DNA of 64,000 nt from Mangrovimonas sp. YM274 (GTDB taxonomy: Bacteria > Bacteroidota > Bacteroidia > Flavobacteriales > Flavobacteriaceae): positions 2,032,128-2,096,127 of the forward strand of contig NZ_CP133091.1 in NCBI RefSeq assembly GCF_030908385.1, read 5' to 3'. Made by a program: the position numbers and the translations under genes. The notes below the pieces were generated by a model. It saw only the letters and a program-made list of their open reading frames with translations, ran no database searches and was not told the DNA's origin. The stretch's first letter is position 1, and each line of letters begins with the position of its first letter. Of this stretch, positions 43,601 to 51,450 are shown piece after piece.

Positions 43601-46600
43601 GCCCAGCTGTAACCACGACTTATGAAGTGACTGGATTTGTAAACGGATGTGAGGCTACCGATACGGTGACCGTAACCGTTGAAGAGGATACTACTGTTAT
43701 CGTTAATGCCAATGCAGGCGAGGACCAAACCATCTGTCAGGGAAGCAATGTGACACTGACTGCTACTGGAGGTGATACTTATCTGTGGAACACAGGTGAA
43801 ACCACTGCGAGTATCACTGTAAGTCCAGAAGCAACTACAACTTATTCGGTAACTGCTTATATCGGAGAAAATGAAGGAACGGACGAAGTTACCGTAACTG
43901 TAAACGAATTGCCTGTAGTGGATGCGGGAGCCAATGTAACGATCACCGAAGGGGAGAGCGTAACGCTTACCGCAACCGGAGGAAACACTTATGTATGGAA
44001 TACGGGAGCTACAGCGGCTACAATCACCGTAAGCCCAGCTGTAACCACGACTTATGAAGTGACTGGATTTGTAAACGGATGTGAGGCTACCGATACGGTG
44101 ACCGTAACCGTTGAAGAGGATACTACTGTTATCGTTAATGCCAATGCAGGCGAGGACCAAACCATCTGTCAGGGAAGCAATGTGACACTGACTGCAACAG
44201 GAGGTGACACTTACCTATGGAACACAGGTGAAACCACTGCGAGTATCACTGTAAGTCCAGAAGCAACTACAACTTATTCAGTAACTGCTTATATCGGAGA
44301 GAATGAAGGAACGGACGACGTAACCGTAACCGTAAACGAATTACCTGTAGTGGATGCAGGAGCCAACGTAACGATCACCGAAGGGGAGAGCGTAACACTT
44401 ACCGCAACCGGAGGAAATACTTATGTATGGAACACGGGAGCTACAGCCGCTACAATTACTGTAAGTCCAGCTGTAACCACGACTTATGAAGTAACTGGAT
44501 TCGTAAACGGATGTGAGGCTACAGATACGGTGACCGTAACCGTTGAAGAGGACACGACCGTTATCGTTAATGCCAATGCAGGTGAGGACCAAACTATCTG
44601 TCTGGGAAGCACAGTGACATTGACTGCAACCGGAGGTGACTCTTACTTATGGAACACAGGTGAAACTACCGCTAGTATCACTGTAAGCCCAGAAGCAACA
44701 ACCACTTATTCGGTAACTGCTTATATCGGAGAAAATGAAGGAACGGACGACGTAACCGTAACCGTAAACGAATTGCCTGTAGTGGATGCAGGAACCAATG
44801 TAACCATCACCGAAGGGGAGAGCGTAACACTTACCGCAACCGGAGGAAACACTTATGTATGGAATACGGGAGCTACAGCGGCTACAATCACTGTAAGCCC
44901 AGCTGTAACCACGACTTATGAAGTGACTGGATTTGCAAACGGATGTGAGGCTACAGATACGGTGACCGTAACCGTTGAAGAGGACACTACTGTAATCGTT
45001 AATGCCAATGCAGGCGAGGACCAAACCATCTGTCAGGGAAGCAATGTGACACTGACTGCAACAGGAGGTGACACTTACCTATGGAATACAGGTGAGACTA
45101 CCGCTAGTATCACTGTAAGCCCAGAAGCAACAACCACTTATTCGGTAACTGCTTATATAGGAGAAAGTGAAGGAACGGACGATGTAACCATAACCGTAAA
45201 CGAATTGCCTGTAGTGGATGCAGGAGCCAATGTAATCATCACCGAAGGGGAGAGTGTGACGCTTACAGCAACCGGAGGAAATACTTATGTGTGGAATACG
45301 GGAGCTACAGCCGCTACAATTACTGTAAGTCCAGCTGTAACCACCACTTATGAAGTGACTGGATTTGCAAACGGATGTGAAGCTGCCGATACGGTGACTG
45401 TAACCGTTGAAGAGGACACAACTGTGATCGTTAATGCCAATGCAGGTGAGGACCAAACCATTTGTCAGGGAAGCACAGTGACATTGACTGCCACAGGAGG
45501 TGACACTTACCTATGGAATACAGGTGAGACTACCGCTAGCATCACCGTGAGCCCAGAAGCAACAACCACTTATTCGGTAACTGCTTATATAGGAGAAAGT
45601 GAAGGAACGGACGACGTGACCGTAACCGTAAACGAATTACCTATAGTGGATGCAGGAACCAATGTAACGATTACCGAAGGGGAGAGCGTAACGCTTACCG
45701 CAACCGGAGGAAACACTTATGTATGGAACACGGGAGCTACAGCGGCTACAATCACTGTAAGTCCAGCTGTAACCACGACTTATGAAGTGACTGGATTTGT
45801 AAACGGATGTGAGGCTACAGATACGGTGATCGTAACCGTTGAAGAGGATACAACCGTTATCGTTAATGTCAATGCAGGTGAGGACCAAACGATCTGTCAG
45901 GGAAGTACAGTGACATTGACTGCAACCGGAGGTGACTCTTACTTATGGAACACAGGTGAAACTACCGCTAGTATCACTGTAAGCCCAGAAGCAACAACCA
46001 CTTATTCGGTAACTGCTTATATCGGTGAGAATGAAGGAACGGACGATGTAACCGTAACCGTAAATCCTATTCCAAATGTTAGCATCACCAATGGTGAAGT
46101 TGTCACGATTCTTTTAGGAGACTATGTAACTTTATCTGCAACTGGTGCAAACAATTATATTTGGAGCAATGGTGCAACCGAACCAAATATAGCTGTAAGT
46201 CCAGCTGTAACCACGACTTATGAAGTAACTGGCTTCGTGAATGGCTGTGAGGCTACTCAGCAAGTAATCGTGAAGGTTATTGAGCCTGTATCTGCTGAAA
46301 TCACAGCAGAAACCTTAGAAGTATGTTTGGGTGAAAGTGTTGTGTTAACAGCTTCAGGAGGTGATGAATATTTATGGAGTACAGGTGAAACAACCCAAAG
46401 TATTACTGTTACCCCAGAAGAAGCTACAGAATATACCGTAACAGTTTATAATGAATTGGATGAAGACCAAGCATCAATCTCCATTAATGTGGTTGATTGT
46501 GCTGCAATTGTAGCTCCAGAGATTACAGAAGGTGAGTTTACTTTCTATTTTGATAAAATAAGTGATTTATTAACTTTAAATTTATCAGGATATCAAAGTG

Positions 46601-46785
46601 TTCAGAGTATCTCTATTTATGATATGCAGGGGAATCTGGTATACCAAATTGATTTAAACCAACTTTTGGAAGGGGAAGATTTCTCTTTAGAAGTTGACAC
46701 ATCAACTTTCAAAAACGGTGCATTTATTATCAGAGTTGTTTGCAATGGTAATGAAGTGATAACTAAGAAAACAGTATTTAATTAA
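40669..46785 (+). CDS. Giant T9SS-exported pectate-lyase-like protein with 21 Ig-like modules
   Basis: The 2038-residue protein has a signal peptide (hydrophobic stretch about residues 17-35). Next comes a right-handed beta-helix like PL1 pectate lyases (FPSAEGFGKYASGGRGGSVI, LTIAGQTAPGGGI, IIVRHIRFRSG, FDHCSISWGDDENF). A short DSDNDGMPNSWELANGLNP segment looks like a calcium-binding linker. Then come 21 Ig/PKD-like modules of 69-74 residues and a C-terminal domain ending GAFIIRVVCNGNEVITKKTVFN, which fits the type A T9SS sorting signal. It should be secreted and anchored or released outside the cell, acting on acidic polysaccharide or as an adhesin. Catalytic residues were not verified. It is divergent from the polysaccharide operon and ends in a terminator. 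Confidence 0.88.
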   Translation: MKTPNFNCHGHGTHKLFVNFLSFSFLFFFSIFSYSQQIAFPSAEGFGKYASGGRGGSVIKVTNLNDSGSGSLRAALTASGTRTIVFEVGGTITLNSNIYVTSGNLTIAGQTAPGGGILIKGGMVQFEASNIIVRHIRFRSGPSAGSGTDSVSITAWSGNTVENVIFDHCSISWGDDENFNIRGVGSGIVRKVTLQNSIISESGYGVLGSANTYNLSFYKNLFAHNSERNIRTNYPVSGTMDFEMVNNLIYGFRYSTMPSLGAKFTVLNNKYKKSSQVSMSSGAVVEGTSSGAGVASQTYAYINGNILAQGASQNNSALNPYLESSPFSSTGIEALSASSLEGQILQTVGANLPSRDAVDTRIINQYNAGNGTLASSGIYPTIANGTAATDSDNDGMPNSWELANGLNPNDASDRNIVQPDGYTNLEYYLNGMTLGNGNETITANAGEDQTICEGESVTLTATGGTTYEWSNGETTASIEVSPEETTTYTVTAFEGSSSDSDEVTVNVNPLPNANAGNDVSICEGNSVTLTAFGGSSYLWSTGATTQTITVSPNATTTYSVEVTSNACSATDEVTVNVNEISQVNAGNDVTIGFGESVTLTATGASTYSWNTGINSQSITVSPTQTTTYQVTGYSNGCETTDSVTVFLVDNSVIADAGQNQEICQGESITLTATGGSTYEWSNGATTASITVTPNETTTYTVTVYSNMGSNSDTDQVTVTVNQLPNASAGNDVSICEGESITLTATGGNNYLWNTGATSQSITVSPNSTTTYSVEVSSNSCTASDDVTVTVNELPVVDAGANVTITEGESVTLTATGGNTYLWNTGATAATITVSPAVTTTYEVTGFVNGCEATDTVTVTVEEDTTVIVNANAGEDQTICQGSNVTLTATGGDTYLWNTGETTASITVSPEATTTYSVTAYIGENEGTDEVTVTVNELPVVDAGANVTITEGESVTLTATGGNTYVWNTGATAATITVSPAVTTTYEVTGFVNGCEATDTVTVTVEEDTTVIVNANAGEDQTICQGSNVTLTATGGDTYLWNTGETTASITVSPEATTTYSVTAYIGENEGTDEVTVTVNELPVVDAGANVTITEGESVTLTATGGNTYVWNTGATAATITVSPAVTTTYEVTGFVNGCEATDTVTVTVEEDTTVIVNANAGEDQTICQGSNVTLTATGGDTYLWNTGETTASITVSPEATTTYSVTAYIGENEGTDDVTVTVNELPVVDAGANVTITEGESVTLTATGGNTYVWNTGATAATITVSPAVTTTYEVTGFVNGCEATDTVTVTVEEDTTVIVNANAGEDQTICLGSTVTLTATGGDSYLWNTGETTASITVSPEATTTYSVTAYIGENEGTDDVTVTVNELPVVDAGTNVTITEGESVTLTATGGNTYVWNTGATAATITVSPAVTTTYEVTGFANGCEATDTVTVTVEEDTTVIVNANAGEDQTICQGSNVTLTATGGDTYLWNTGETTASITVSPEATTTYSVTAYIGESEGTDDVTITVNELPVVDAGANVIITEGESVTLTATGGNTYVWNTGATAATITVSPAVTTTYEVTGFANGCEAADTVTVTVEEDTTVIVNANAGEDQTICQGSTVTLTATGGDTYLWNTGETTASITVSPEATTTYSVTAYIGESEGTDDVTVTVNELPIVDAGTNVTITEGESVTLTATGGNTYVWNTGATAATITVSPAVTTTYEVTGFVNGCEATDTVIVTVEEDTTVIVNVNAGEDQTICQGSTVTLTATGGDSYLWNTGETTASITVSPEATTTYSVTAYIGENEGTDDVTVTVNPIPNVSITNGEVVTILLGDYVTLSATGANNYIWSNGATEPNIAVSPAVTTTYEVTGFVNGCEATQQVIVKVIEPVSAEITAETLEVCLGESVVLTASGGDEYLWSTGETTQSITVTPEEATEYTVTVYNELDEDQASISINVVDCAAIVAPEITEGEFTFYFDKISDLLTLNLSGYQSVQSISIYDMQGNLVYQIDLNQLLEGEDFSLEVDTSTFKNGAFIIRVVCNGNEVITKKTVFN
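43051..46074 (+). repeat. Seven tandem copies of a 432-bp coding repeat
   Basis: Copies start at 43051, 43483, 43915, 44347, 44779, 45211 and 45643, each exactly 432 bp (144 codons), marked by GTAGTGGATGCAGG or close variants. Each encodes two Ig-like modules: A (74 residues, VVDAGANV...) and B (70 residues, NANAGEDQ...). By eye, sequence about 43190-44190 repeats with almost no base changes at 432-bp offset; later copies carry scattered, mostly silent changes. The pattern indicates recent unequal exchange or gene conversion. Confidence 0.95.
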
Positions 46786-46810
46786 AAGAATAAGCTTGTA
46801 AAAAGTGGAA

Positions 46811-46846
46811 ACAAAAAGCGCGACATAATTGTCGCGCTTTTTGTTT
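46811..46846 (+). terminator. Terminator after the giant lyase gene
   Basis: AAAAAGCGCGAC and GTCGCGCTTTTT form a twelve-base-pair stem with loop ATAATT and continue into a T-rich tail. The A tract makes it likely to work in both directions, so it could also serve the converging DUF4258-like gene. Confidence 0.88.
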
Positions 46847-46868
46847 GTAACTGATTTAGTTAAAGAAG

Positions 46869-47240
46869 TTATTTAAAATGAACCAATAGTATTTTAGCTA
46901 AGGAGTCACAATTTTCAATATCAATCACAACTTCTTTGTTTTCCAACGAGTTCTCAATCACATAAGTCTTACAATTCTCAGGTTTTGTATTGCTTTTTGA
47001 GAAATTTACATTTCCAGACCAAATTAGATTAGAAACGGTCGTGGTATCCAAATCATGCAATTGCATTGTAGCCAAGGCTTCTTTAGAATACACTTTCTTT
47101 TTTAATGCTATATTTTTTATAGTTCTTGCATTTGGACCATAATCACAAGAAGTATTTTTTCCTTTAAGAAAAAAAGCTAAAAATATTAATCCGATGGAAA
47201 AACCACCTAGGTAGTATCCAATACGTTGTATTAATTTCAT
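46869..47240 (-). CDS. Small membrane-anchored protein, DUF4258-like
   Basis: The 123-residue protein has one N-terminal membrane helix (about residues 9-25, YYLGGFSIGLIFLAFFLKG) followed by a periplasmic or cytoplasmic domain with TSCDYGPNARTIKNI and a second half rich in polar residues. It resembles small proteins annotated DUF4258 in Flavobacteriaceae; function is unknown. It lies 7 bp downstream of alanine dehydrogenase on the same strand, so the two are co-transcribed. Confidence 0.75.
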   Translation of the reverse strand: MKLIQRIGYYLGGFSIGLIFLAFFLKGKNTSCDYGPNARTIKNIALKKKVYSKEALATMQLHDLDTTTVSNLIWSGNVNFSKSNTKPENCKTYVIENSLENKEVVIDIENCDSLAKILLVHFK

Positions 47241-47247
47241 ATTGTAT

Positions 47248-48447
47248 TTAAAAAATTAGAAGATTTACATCACTGTAACTCAAACCAAACCAATCTGCAA
47301 CAGATTTATTGGTTAGAATTCCGTGGTAAAAATACAACCCATTTTTTAAACCTCGGTCATATCTGATGGCATCTTCAATACCTCCATCTTCACCAATTTG
47401 CAATAAATATGGAGTAAAAATGTTACTGATGGTCACCGATGCCGATCTAGAATAGCGCGCAGGAATATTTGGTACGCAATAATGGGTGACACCGTTGTAC
47501 TCAAAAGTAGGCTTGTCATGATTGGTGACTTCACTAGTTTCGAAACAACCACCCATATCAATACTCACATCAATAATGACCGATCCAGATTTCATACAAC
47601 TAACCATATCCTCCGTAACTATTACCGGAGCCCTATTGGAACCCCTAACAGCACCTATAGCAACGTCACAACGCTTGAGTGCTTTAATGAGGTTTTTTGG
47701 TTGAATAGTTGACGTGTATATGGTTTGCCCCAAATTGAATTGAACATTTCTAAGTTTGGTAATTGAGTTATCAAACATTTTTACATTTGCTCCAAGACCA
47801 ATTGCAGATCGCGCAGCAAATTCACCAACGGTACCTGCGCCAATAATTACAACTTCAGTAGGTGGGACACCTGTAATATTGCCGAACATTAAACCATTTC
47901 CTCCATTAATATTTGACAATAATTCGGAGGCAATTAAAATGGAGGCTGTTCCTGCAATTTCACTAAGTGATCTCACCGCGGGATAGAAACCATCTTCATC
48001 CTTAATGAATTCAAAGGCCAATGCGGTAATGCGCTTAGCAGCCAAGGTTTCAAAATACTTTTTCTTTTGGGTTTTTAATTGTAATGCAGAAATTAGAAGT
48101 GTATGTGGATTGATAAGATCAATCTCATCGAGTGAAGGTGGTTCTACTTTTAAAATAATAGGATTTGAAAATACCTTTGCTGTATCCTTAGTAACCTCGG
48201 CACCAGCATCACTATAGGTTTTGTCTTTGAAATTAGCTCCTTCACCAGCACCAGACTCAATCATGACCCTATGTCCGTTAGAAACTAAAGCTGAAACGGC
48301 ATCTGGTGTCAAACACACTCTTTTTTCTTGAAAGTGGGTTTCCTTTGGGATTCCTATAAATAGTTCACCTTTTTTTTTATATACTTCTAAAGTCTCTTCC
48401 TGAGGTAAAAGCTGGGCTTTTGTAAAAGGAGAAATAGGTTTGCTCAT
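47248..48447 (-). CDS. ald: Alanine dehydrogenase
   Basis: The 399-residue NAD-dependent enzyme of the alanine dehydrogenase / PNT-alpha family starts its catalytic part with IGIPKETHFQEKRVCLTPDA. The Rossmann motif is VVIIGAGTVGEFAARSA, and VIIDVSIDMGGCFETSE and HYCVPNIPARYSRSASV follow, all typical of Ald. It interconverts alanine and pyruvate plus ammonia. The N-terminus is about 30 residues longer than in classic Ald, common in Bacteroidota. A single PNT-alpha-like reading is less likely without a PntB partner. Confidence 0.93.
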   Translation of the reverse strand: MSKPISPFTKAQLLPQEETLEVYKKKGELFIGIPKETHFQEKRVCLTPDAVSALVSNGHRVMIESGAGEGANFKDKTYSDAGAEVTKDTAKVFSNPIILKVEPPSLDEIDLINPHTLLISALQLKTQKKKYFETLAAKRITALAFEFIKDEDGFYPAVRSLSEIAGTASILIASELLSNINGGNGLMFGNITGVPPTEVVIIGAGTVGEFAARSAIGLGANVKMFDNSITKLRNVQFNLGQTIYTSTIQPKNLIKALKRCDVAIGAVRGSNRAPVIVTEDMVSCMKSGSVIIDVSIDMGGCFETSEVTNHDKPTFEYNGVTHYCVPNIPARYSRSASVTISNIFTPYLLQIGEDGGIEDAIRYDRGLKNGLYFYHGILTNKSVADWFGLSYSDVNLLIF

Positions 48448-48508
48448 GTAAGTTGAATTAAAAACTCAAATTACAAATAAAATTTTGATATAAAAGCTGA
48501 AATTTGGA

Positions 48509-49063
48509 CTAAAAATAATCCTTAAGCCTTCCCATGAAATTTTTTGGAGGCCCTATTTTGAATTCGTCTTCTAATTCCTGCATAGTTTTATCCTCTTCAG
48601 TAATTTTACTAAACATCCTAGCCCTTATTAAATAAATTGAAGGGATAACAATAGCCATTACAGGAAGTAGATAAATAAATTGAAATTCATCCATAAATTC
48701 ACTTTCGCTATTATAAGTGGCAAATGTTTGAGAGATGTACATTGCGATGGGTACTAAAAGAGCATGATACCACCAATGACGACAAGTGAAGAACCATAGG
48801 AATAACAATAAAAGAGGGATTAATTTACTAGTGAAAACCCACATGGCATAATTAGCGTCTTTCCAAAAGTTACTATCATAGGTAAATAAAAAAGTGTTCC
48901 ACACTTTGGTTTGCGGAACACCTTCATGTAACGAATATAAAAAAGGAGTGGAAGCAATAATTGTAGCAATAATGCTTCCTGTTATAACCTTTTTAGTGAT
49001 TTTTTTATCCGTTTGGAATAAGTGGTCTTGGTTTCTTTTGAATTTCAGTTTTGATTTGATCAT
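48509..49063 (-). CDS. Conserved membrane protein of unknown function
   Basis: The 184-residue protein has about four hydrophobic helices (near residues 26-44, 72-92, 96-112 and 128-147) and charged ends. The N-terminus is very basic and the C-terminus acidic then basic (EEDKTMQELEDEFKIGPPKN). No named family is recognised. Its 5' end overlaps by 59 bp, in another frame, a small ORF that starts upstream at 49148. If both are translated they would be coupled. Confidence 0.75.
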   Translation of the reverse strand: MIKSKLKFKRNQDHLFQTDKKITKKVITGSIIATIIASTPFLYSLHEGVPQTKVWNTFLFTYDSNFWKDANYAMWVFTSKLIPLLLLFLWFFTCRHWWYHALLVPIAMYISQTFATYNSESEFMDEFQFIYLLPVMAIVIPSIYLIRARMFSKITEEDKTMQELEDEFKIGPPKNFMGRLKDYF

Positions 49064-49148
49064 TTAGGTCGATTAAATTTGTAGCCTGAGCTGCAAACAA
49101 CATTCCACCAAAAATAGCAATTGCTAATACATACTTTTTAGTTTTCAT
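49005..49148 (-). CDS. Small ORF for a 47-residue secreted-peptide-like product
   Basis: The frame starts MKTKKYVLAIAIFGGM, with a basic N-terminus and a hydrophobic core ending in a likely signal-peptidase site after AAQA. The predicted mature part is only about 25 residues (TNLIDLNDQIKTEIQKK...). A consensus -7 box precedes it. It overlaps the next gene by 59 bp in a different frame. It could be a real secreted micropeptide or a leader peptide; I favour real because of the signal-like N-terminus. Confidence 0.55.
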   Translation of the reverse strand: MKTKKYVLAIAIFGGMLFAAQATNLIDLNDQIKTEIQKKPRPLIPNG

Positions 49149-49180
49149 AATTTCAAGGGATTTAATTAATTAATATGATT

Positions 49181-49188
49181 CAAATTTA
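49181..49188 (-). promoter_or_regulatory. -7 box before the small secreted-peptide ORF
   Basis: On the minus strand TAAATTTG (49188 to 49181) matches TAnnTTTG and lies 32 bp before the ORF's ATG. A good -33 box at normal spacing is not obvious. Confidence 0.45.
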
Positions 49189-49253
49189 TACGTAACAGCT
49201 TACAAAAACTGTTAAAGAAATGTTAAAATCCTTTTATTAAATCCTTAGAATGT

Positions 49254-49268
49254 TACGGTTTTTCCGTA
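49254..49268. promoter_or_regulatory. Palindrome TACGG-N5-CCGTA
   Basis: TACGGTTTTTCCGTA is a perfect inverted repeat with five-base arms and a T5 centre. It lies about 65-85 bp upstream of the -7 box of the small secreted-peptide ORF, where an activator site would be expected. Confidence 0.4.
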
Positions 49269-49284
49269 GTCTTTAGCAACCGTG

Positions 49285-49309
49285 AGGTGGGGAAACACCT
49301 ATTTTTTTA
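49285..49309 (+). terminator. Terminator-like hairpin with T tract on the plus strand
   Basis: AGGTG (49285-49289) pairs with CACCT (49296-49300) and is followed by a run of seven T. It faces the plus direction although no plus-strand gene precedes it. It may be fortuitous, or may end an antisense RNA. Confidence 0.35.
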
Positions 49310-49762
49310 TAAAAAATTTTGAGGCTTCATGCTGTTTTGTCCAGTTAGCTTTATGTTTTGGGTTAATTTTAGGGTTCTATGTCCGTTATTGTCCTTTACA
49401 ATTTCAATAATTACGGCATCTTCGGGTAATAATGATGAGATTTTCTCTGGCCATTCCATTAAAATCCATTCATTACTATACAGGTAATCTTCCACACCAA
49501 AATTCAAGGCCTCGTCTTCATCTTCTATCCTATAGAAATCAAAATGGTATATGCATCCAGATTCTAGAAGATATTCATTAACTATAGAAAACGTAGGGCT
49601 GCTAACAGAATCATTGCTTCCTAACGCTTTAACCAGTGTTTTAATTAAAGTTGTTTTACCAACTCCCATTTCTCCATAAAAAAGAATGGTTTTTGAGTGA
49701 ACTTCCTCTAAAACAGTCTTGGCAACCTGTTCTATATCATTTATTTGATACCTAATTTCCAA
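49307..49762 (-). CDS. tsaE: tRNA threonylcarbamoyladenosine biosynthesis ATPase TsaE
   Basis: The 151-residue P-loop protein has Walker A GEMGVGKTTLIK (near residue 30), SSPTFSIVNEY and a Walker B-like HFDFYRIEDEDEAL, followed by LMEWPEKI, all typical of TsaE/YjeE. With TsaB and TsaD it supports the t6A37 modification of ANN-decoding tRNAs. The length matches the family. It starts at TTG 49762; no ATG is available before the P-loop. It is downstream of porX on the same strand after a 100-bp gap. Confidence 0.93.
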   Translation of the reverse strand: MEIRYQINDIEQVAKTVLEEVHSKTILFYGEMGVGKTTLIKTLVKALGSNDSVSSPTFSIVNEYLLESGCIYHFDFYRIEDEDEALNFGVEDYLYSNEWILMEWPEKISSLLPEDAVIIEIVKDNNGHRTLKLTQNIKLTGQNSMKPQNFL

Positions 49763-49862
49763 TGTAAATATTGTAAATTGTTAATTAGTACAATAATAGG
49801 AATAAAAATATGAAATTCCTAAAAAAAGAAGCGTTTCGTCGGATATTTTTGTATTACATGGA

Positions 49863-51416
49863 TTATTTAGGTTCTAAAACTACAAATGGAATAATCATTT
49901 CTTCCAGTGAAATCCCGCCGTGTTGATAGGTATTCCGGTAATAACTTACGTAATGATTATAATTATTTGGATATGCCAAAAATGCATCTCCCTTAGCAAA
50001 AATGAAGGAACTTGTCATATTAATGGAAGGAAGGTTTACTGACCTTGGATCCTTAATTGCGTAAACATCTTTATTTTCATACGTCAAGCTTCTGCCTGTT
50101 TTGTACCGTAAGTTTAAACTGGTGTCGCGATCTCCAATCACCTTAGAAGGGCTCTTAACGTTGATTGTTCCGTGATCTGTAGTCAAAATTAGTTTAAATC
50201 CTAAAATTTGAGCTTGTTGTATCATTTCCAAAAGCGGAGAGTTTTTAAACCAACTTTGAGTTAAGGATCTATAAGCTTTGTCATTAGACGCAAGTTCTTT
50301 TACCACTTCCATTTCAGTTTTGGAGTGGGAGAGCATATCCACAAAATTATAAACCACTACCGTGAGGTCATTGCCTTTAAGTGCTTTAAAATTGTCAACA
50401 AGTTTTTTTCCGGATTTAAGGTTGGTGATTTTATGGTATTCAAATTGCATATCTGTTAACCCCAATCGTTTTAACTGATGTTCCAAAAATTCTTCTTCAT
50501 GTAGATTTTTACCGCCTTCATCGGTGTCATTTTTCCAAAGATCGGGATGTAATTTTTCCATGTCTCCAGGCATTAAACCTGAAAAGATTGCATTTCTAGC
50601 ATATTGTGTGGCCGTTGGCAGAATGCTGAAATAGGGATCCTCTACAGTTTTCTTGTAATAATTGCTTACGAAGGGTTCAAACGCTTTCCATTGGTCATAC
50701 CGCAAGTTATCGATTACCACCAATAATGTGGGCTGCTCCTTACTAAGTTCTGGGACTACTTTTTCTTTAAACAATCTATGAGACATGACAGGAGCGTCCT
50801 CGACATCTTTAAACCAAGAAGCGTAGTTTTTCTCCACAAATTTGCCAAATTGTAGGTTCGCCTCGTTTTTTTGTGATTCCAATATTTCTGTCATTCCCAC
50901 ATCTTCAATGTCCTCAAGTTGTAGTTCCCAGTAAAGAAGTTTTTGGTAAAGATCTTCCCATTCTTCAAAACTATTTACCATGGTTAAATCCATAGCAATC
51001 TTACGGAACTCCTGCTGGTAATTGGACGTCGTTTTTTCTGAAATTAATCGCGAATGGTCCAAATTCTTCTTTAAGCTCAGCAATATTTGATTCGGATTTA
51101 CGGGTTTTATCAAATAATCAGCAATTTTACTACCAATCGCTTCTTCCATGATATATTCCTCTTCACTTTTAGTAATCATAACCACAGGAAGATTGGCTCG
51201 TTTTTCCTTTATTTCTGTCAAAGTTTCCAAACCTGTAAGCCCCGGCATGTTTTCATCAAGAAAAACGATGTCAAAATTTGAGTTATTGATGACCTCGAGA
51301 GCTTCTGTACCACTTTGGCAAGTGGTTACATTGTATTGCTTTTTCTCTAAAAATAGTATGTGTGGCTTAAGTAAGTCGATTTCATCATCAACCCAAAGAA
51401 TATTTATTTGGTTCAT
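49863..51416 (-). CDS. porX: PorX: response regulator with PglZ/alkaline-phosphatase-type domain
   Basis: The 517-residue protein has a receiver domain with acidic pocket D10/D11, phosphoacceptor D54 (IVFLDENMPG) and K105 (LIKPVNP). A helical linker follows, then an alkaline-phosphatase superfamily PglZ domain with VVIDNLRYDQW, a PTATQYARNAIFSG nucleophile loop and LTTDHGT metal ligands. PorX works with PorY to control type IX secretion, and the purified enzyme cleaves oligonucleotides. The T9SS cargo protein encoded at 40669-46785 fits a T9SS-competent cell. Confidence 0.92.
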   Translation of the reverse strand: MNQINILWVDDEIDLLKPHILFLEKKQYNVTTCQSGTEALEVINNSNFDIVFLDENMPGLTGLETLTEIKEKRANLPVVMITKSEEEYIMEEAIGSKIADYLIKPVNPNQILLSLKKNLDHSRLISEKTTSNYQQEFRKIAMDLTMVNSFEEWEDLYQKLLYWELQLEDIEDVGMTEILESQKNEANLQFGKFVEKNYASWFKDVEDAPVMSHRLFKEKVVPELSKEQPTLLVVIDNLRYDQWKAFEPFVSNYYKKTVEDPYFSILPTATQYARNAIFSGLMPGDMEKLHPDLWKNDTDEGGKNLHEEEFLEHQLKRLGLTDMQFEYHKITNLKSGKKLVDNFKALKGNDLTVVVYNFVDMLSHSKTEMEVVKELASNDKAYRSLTQSWFKNSPLLEMIQQAQILGFKLILTTDHGTINVKSPSKVIGDRDTSLNLRYKTGRSLTYENKDVYAIKDPRSVNLPSINMTSSFIFAKGDAFLAYPNNYNHYVSYYRNTYQHGGISLEEMIIPFVVLEPK

Positions 51417-51417
51417 G

Positions 51418-51425
51418 TATATTTG
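51418..51425 (+). promoter_or_regulatory. -7 box before the HD-domain gene
   Basis: TATATTTG fits TAnnTTTG and lies 25 bp before the TTG start of the HD gene, in the short divergent spacer with porX. Confidence 0.45.
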
Positions 51426-51450
51426 TTTAAATTAATGTAATAGCTCAAGT

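Noticed and set aside
43129-45888. A series of long minus-strand ORFs (343, 83, 125, 125 and 83 residues) across the repeat array
   Set aside because: They repeat with the same 432-bp period as the plus-strand gene, have low-complexity Ser/Tyr/Cys content and no start signals. They are antisense shadows of the Ig-like repeats.
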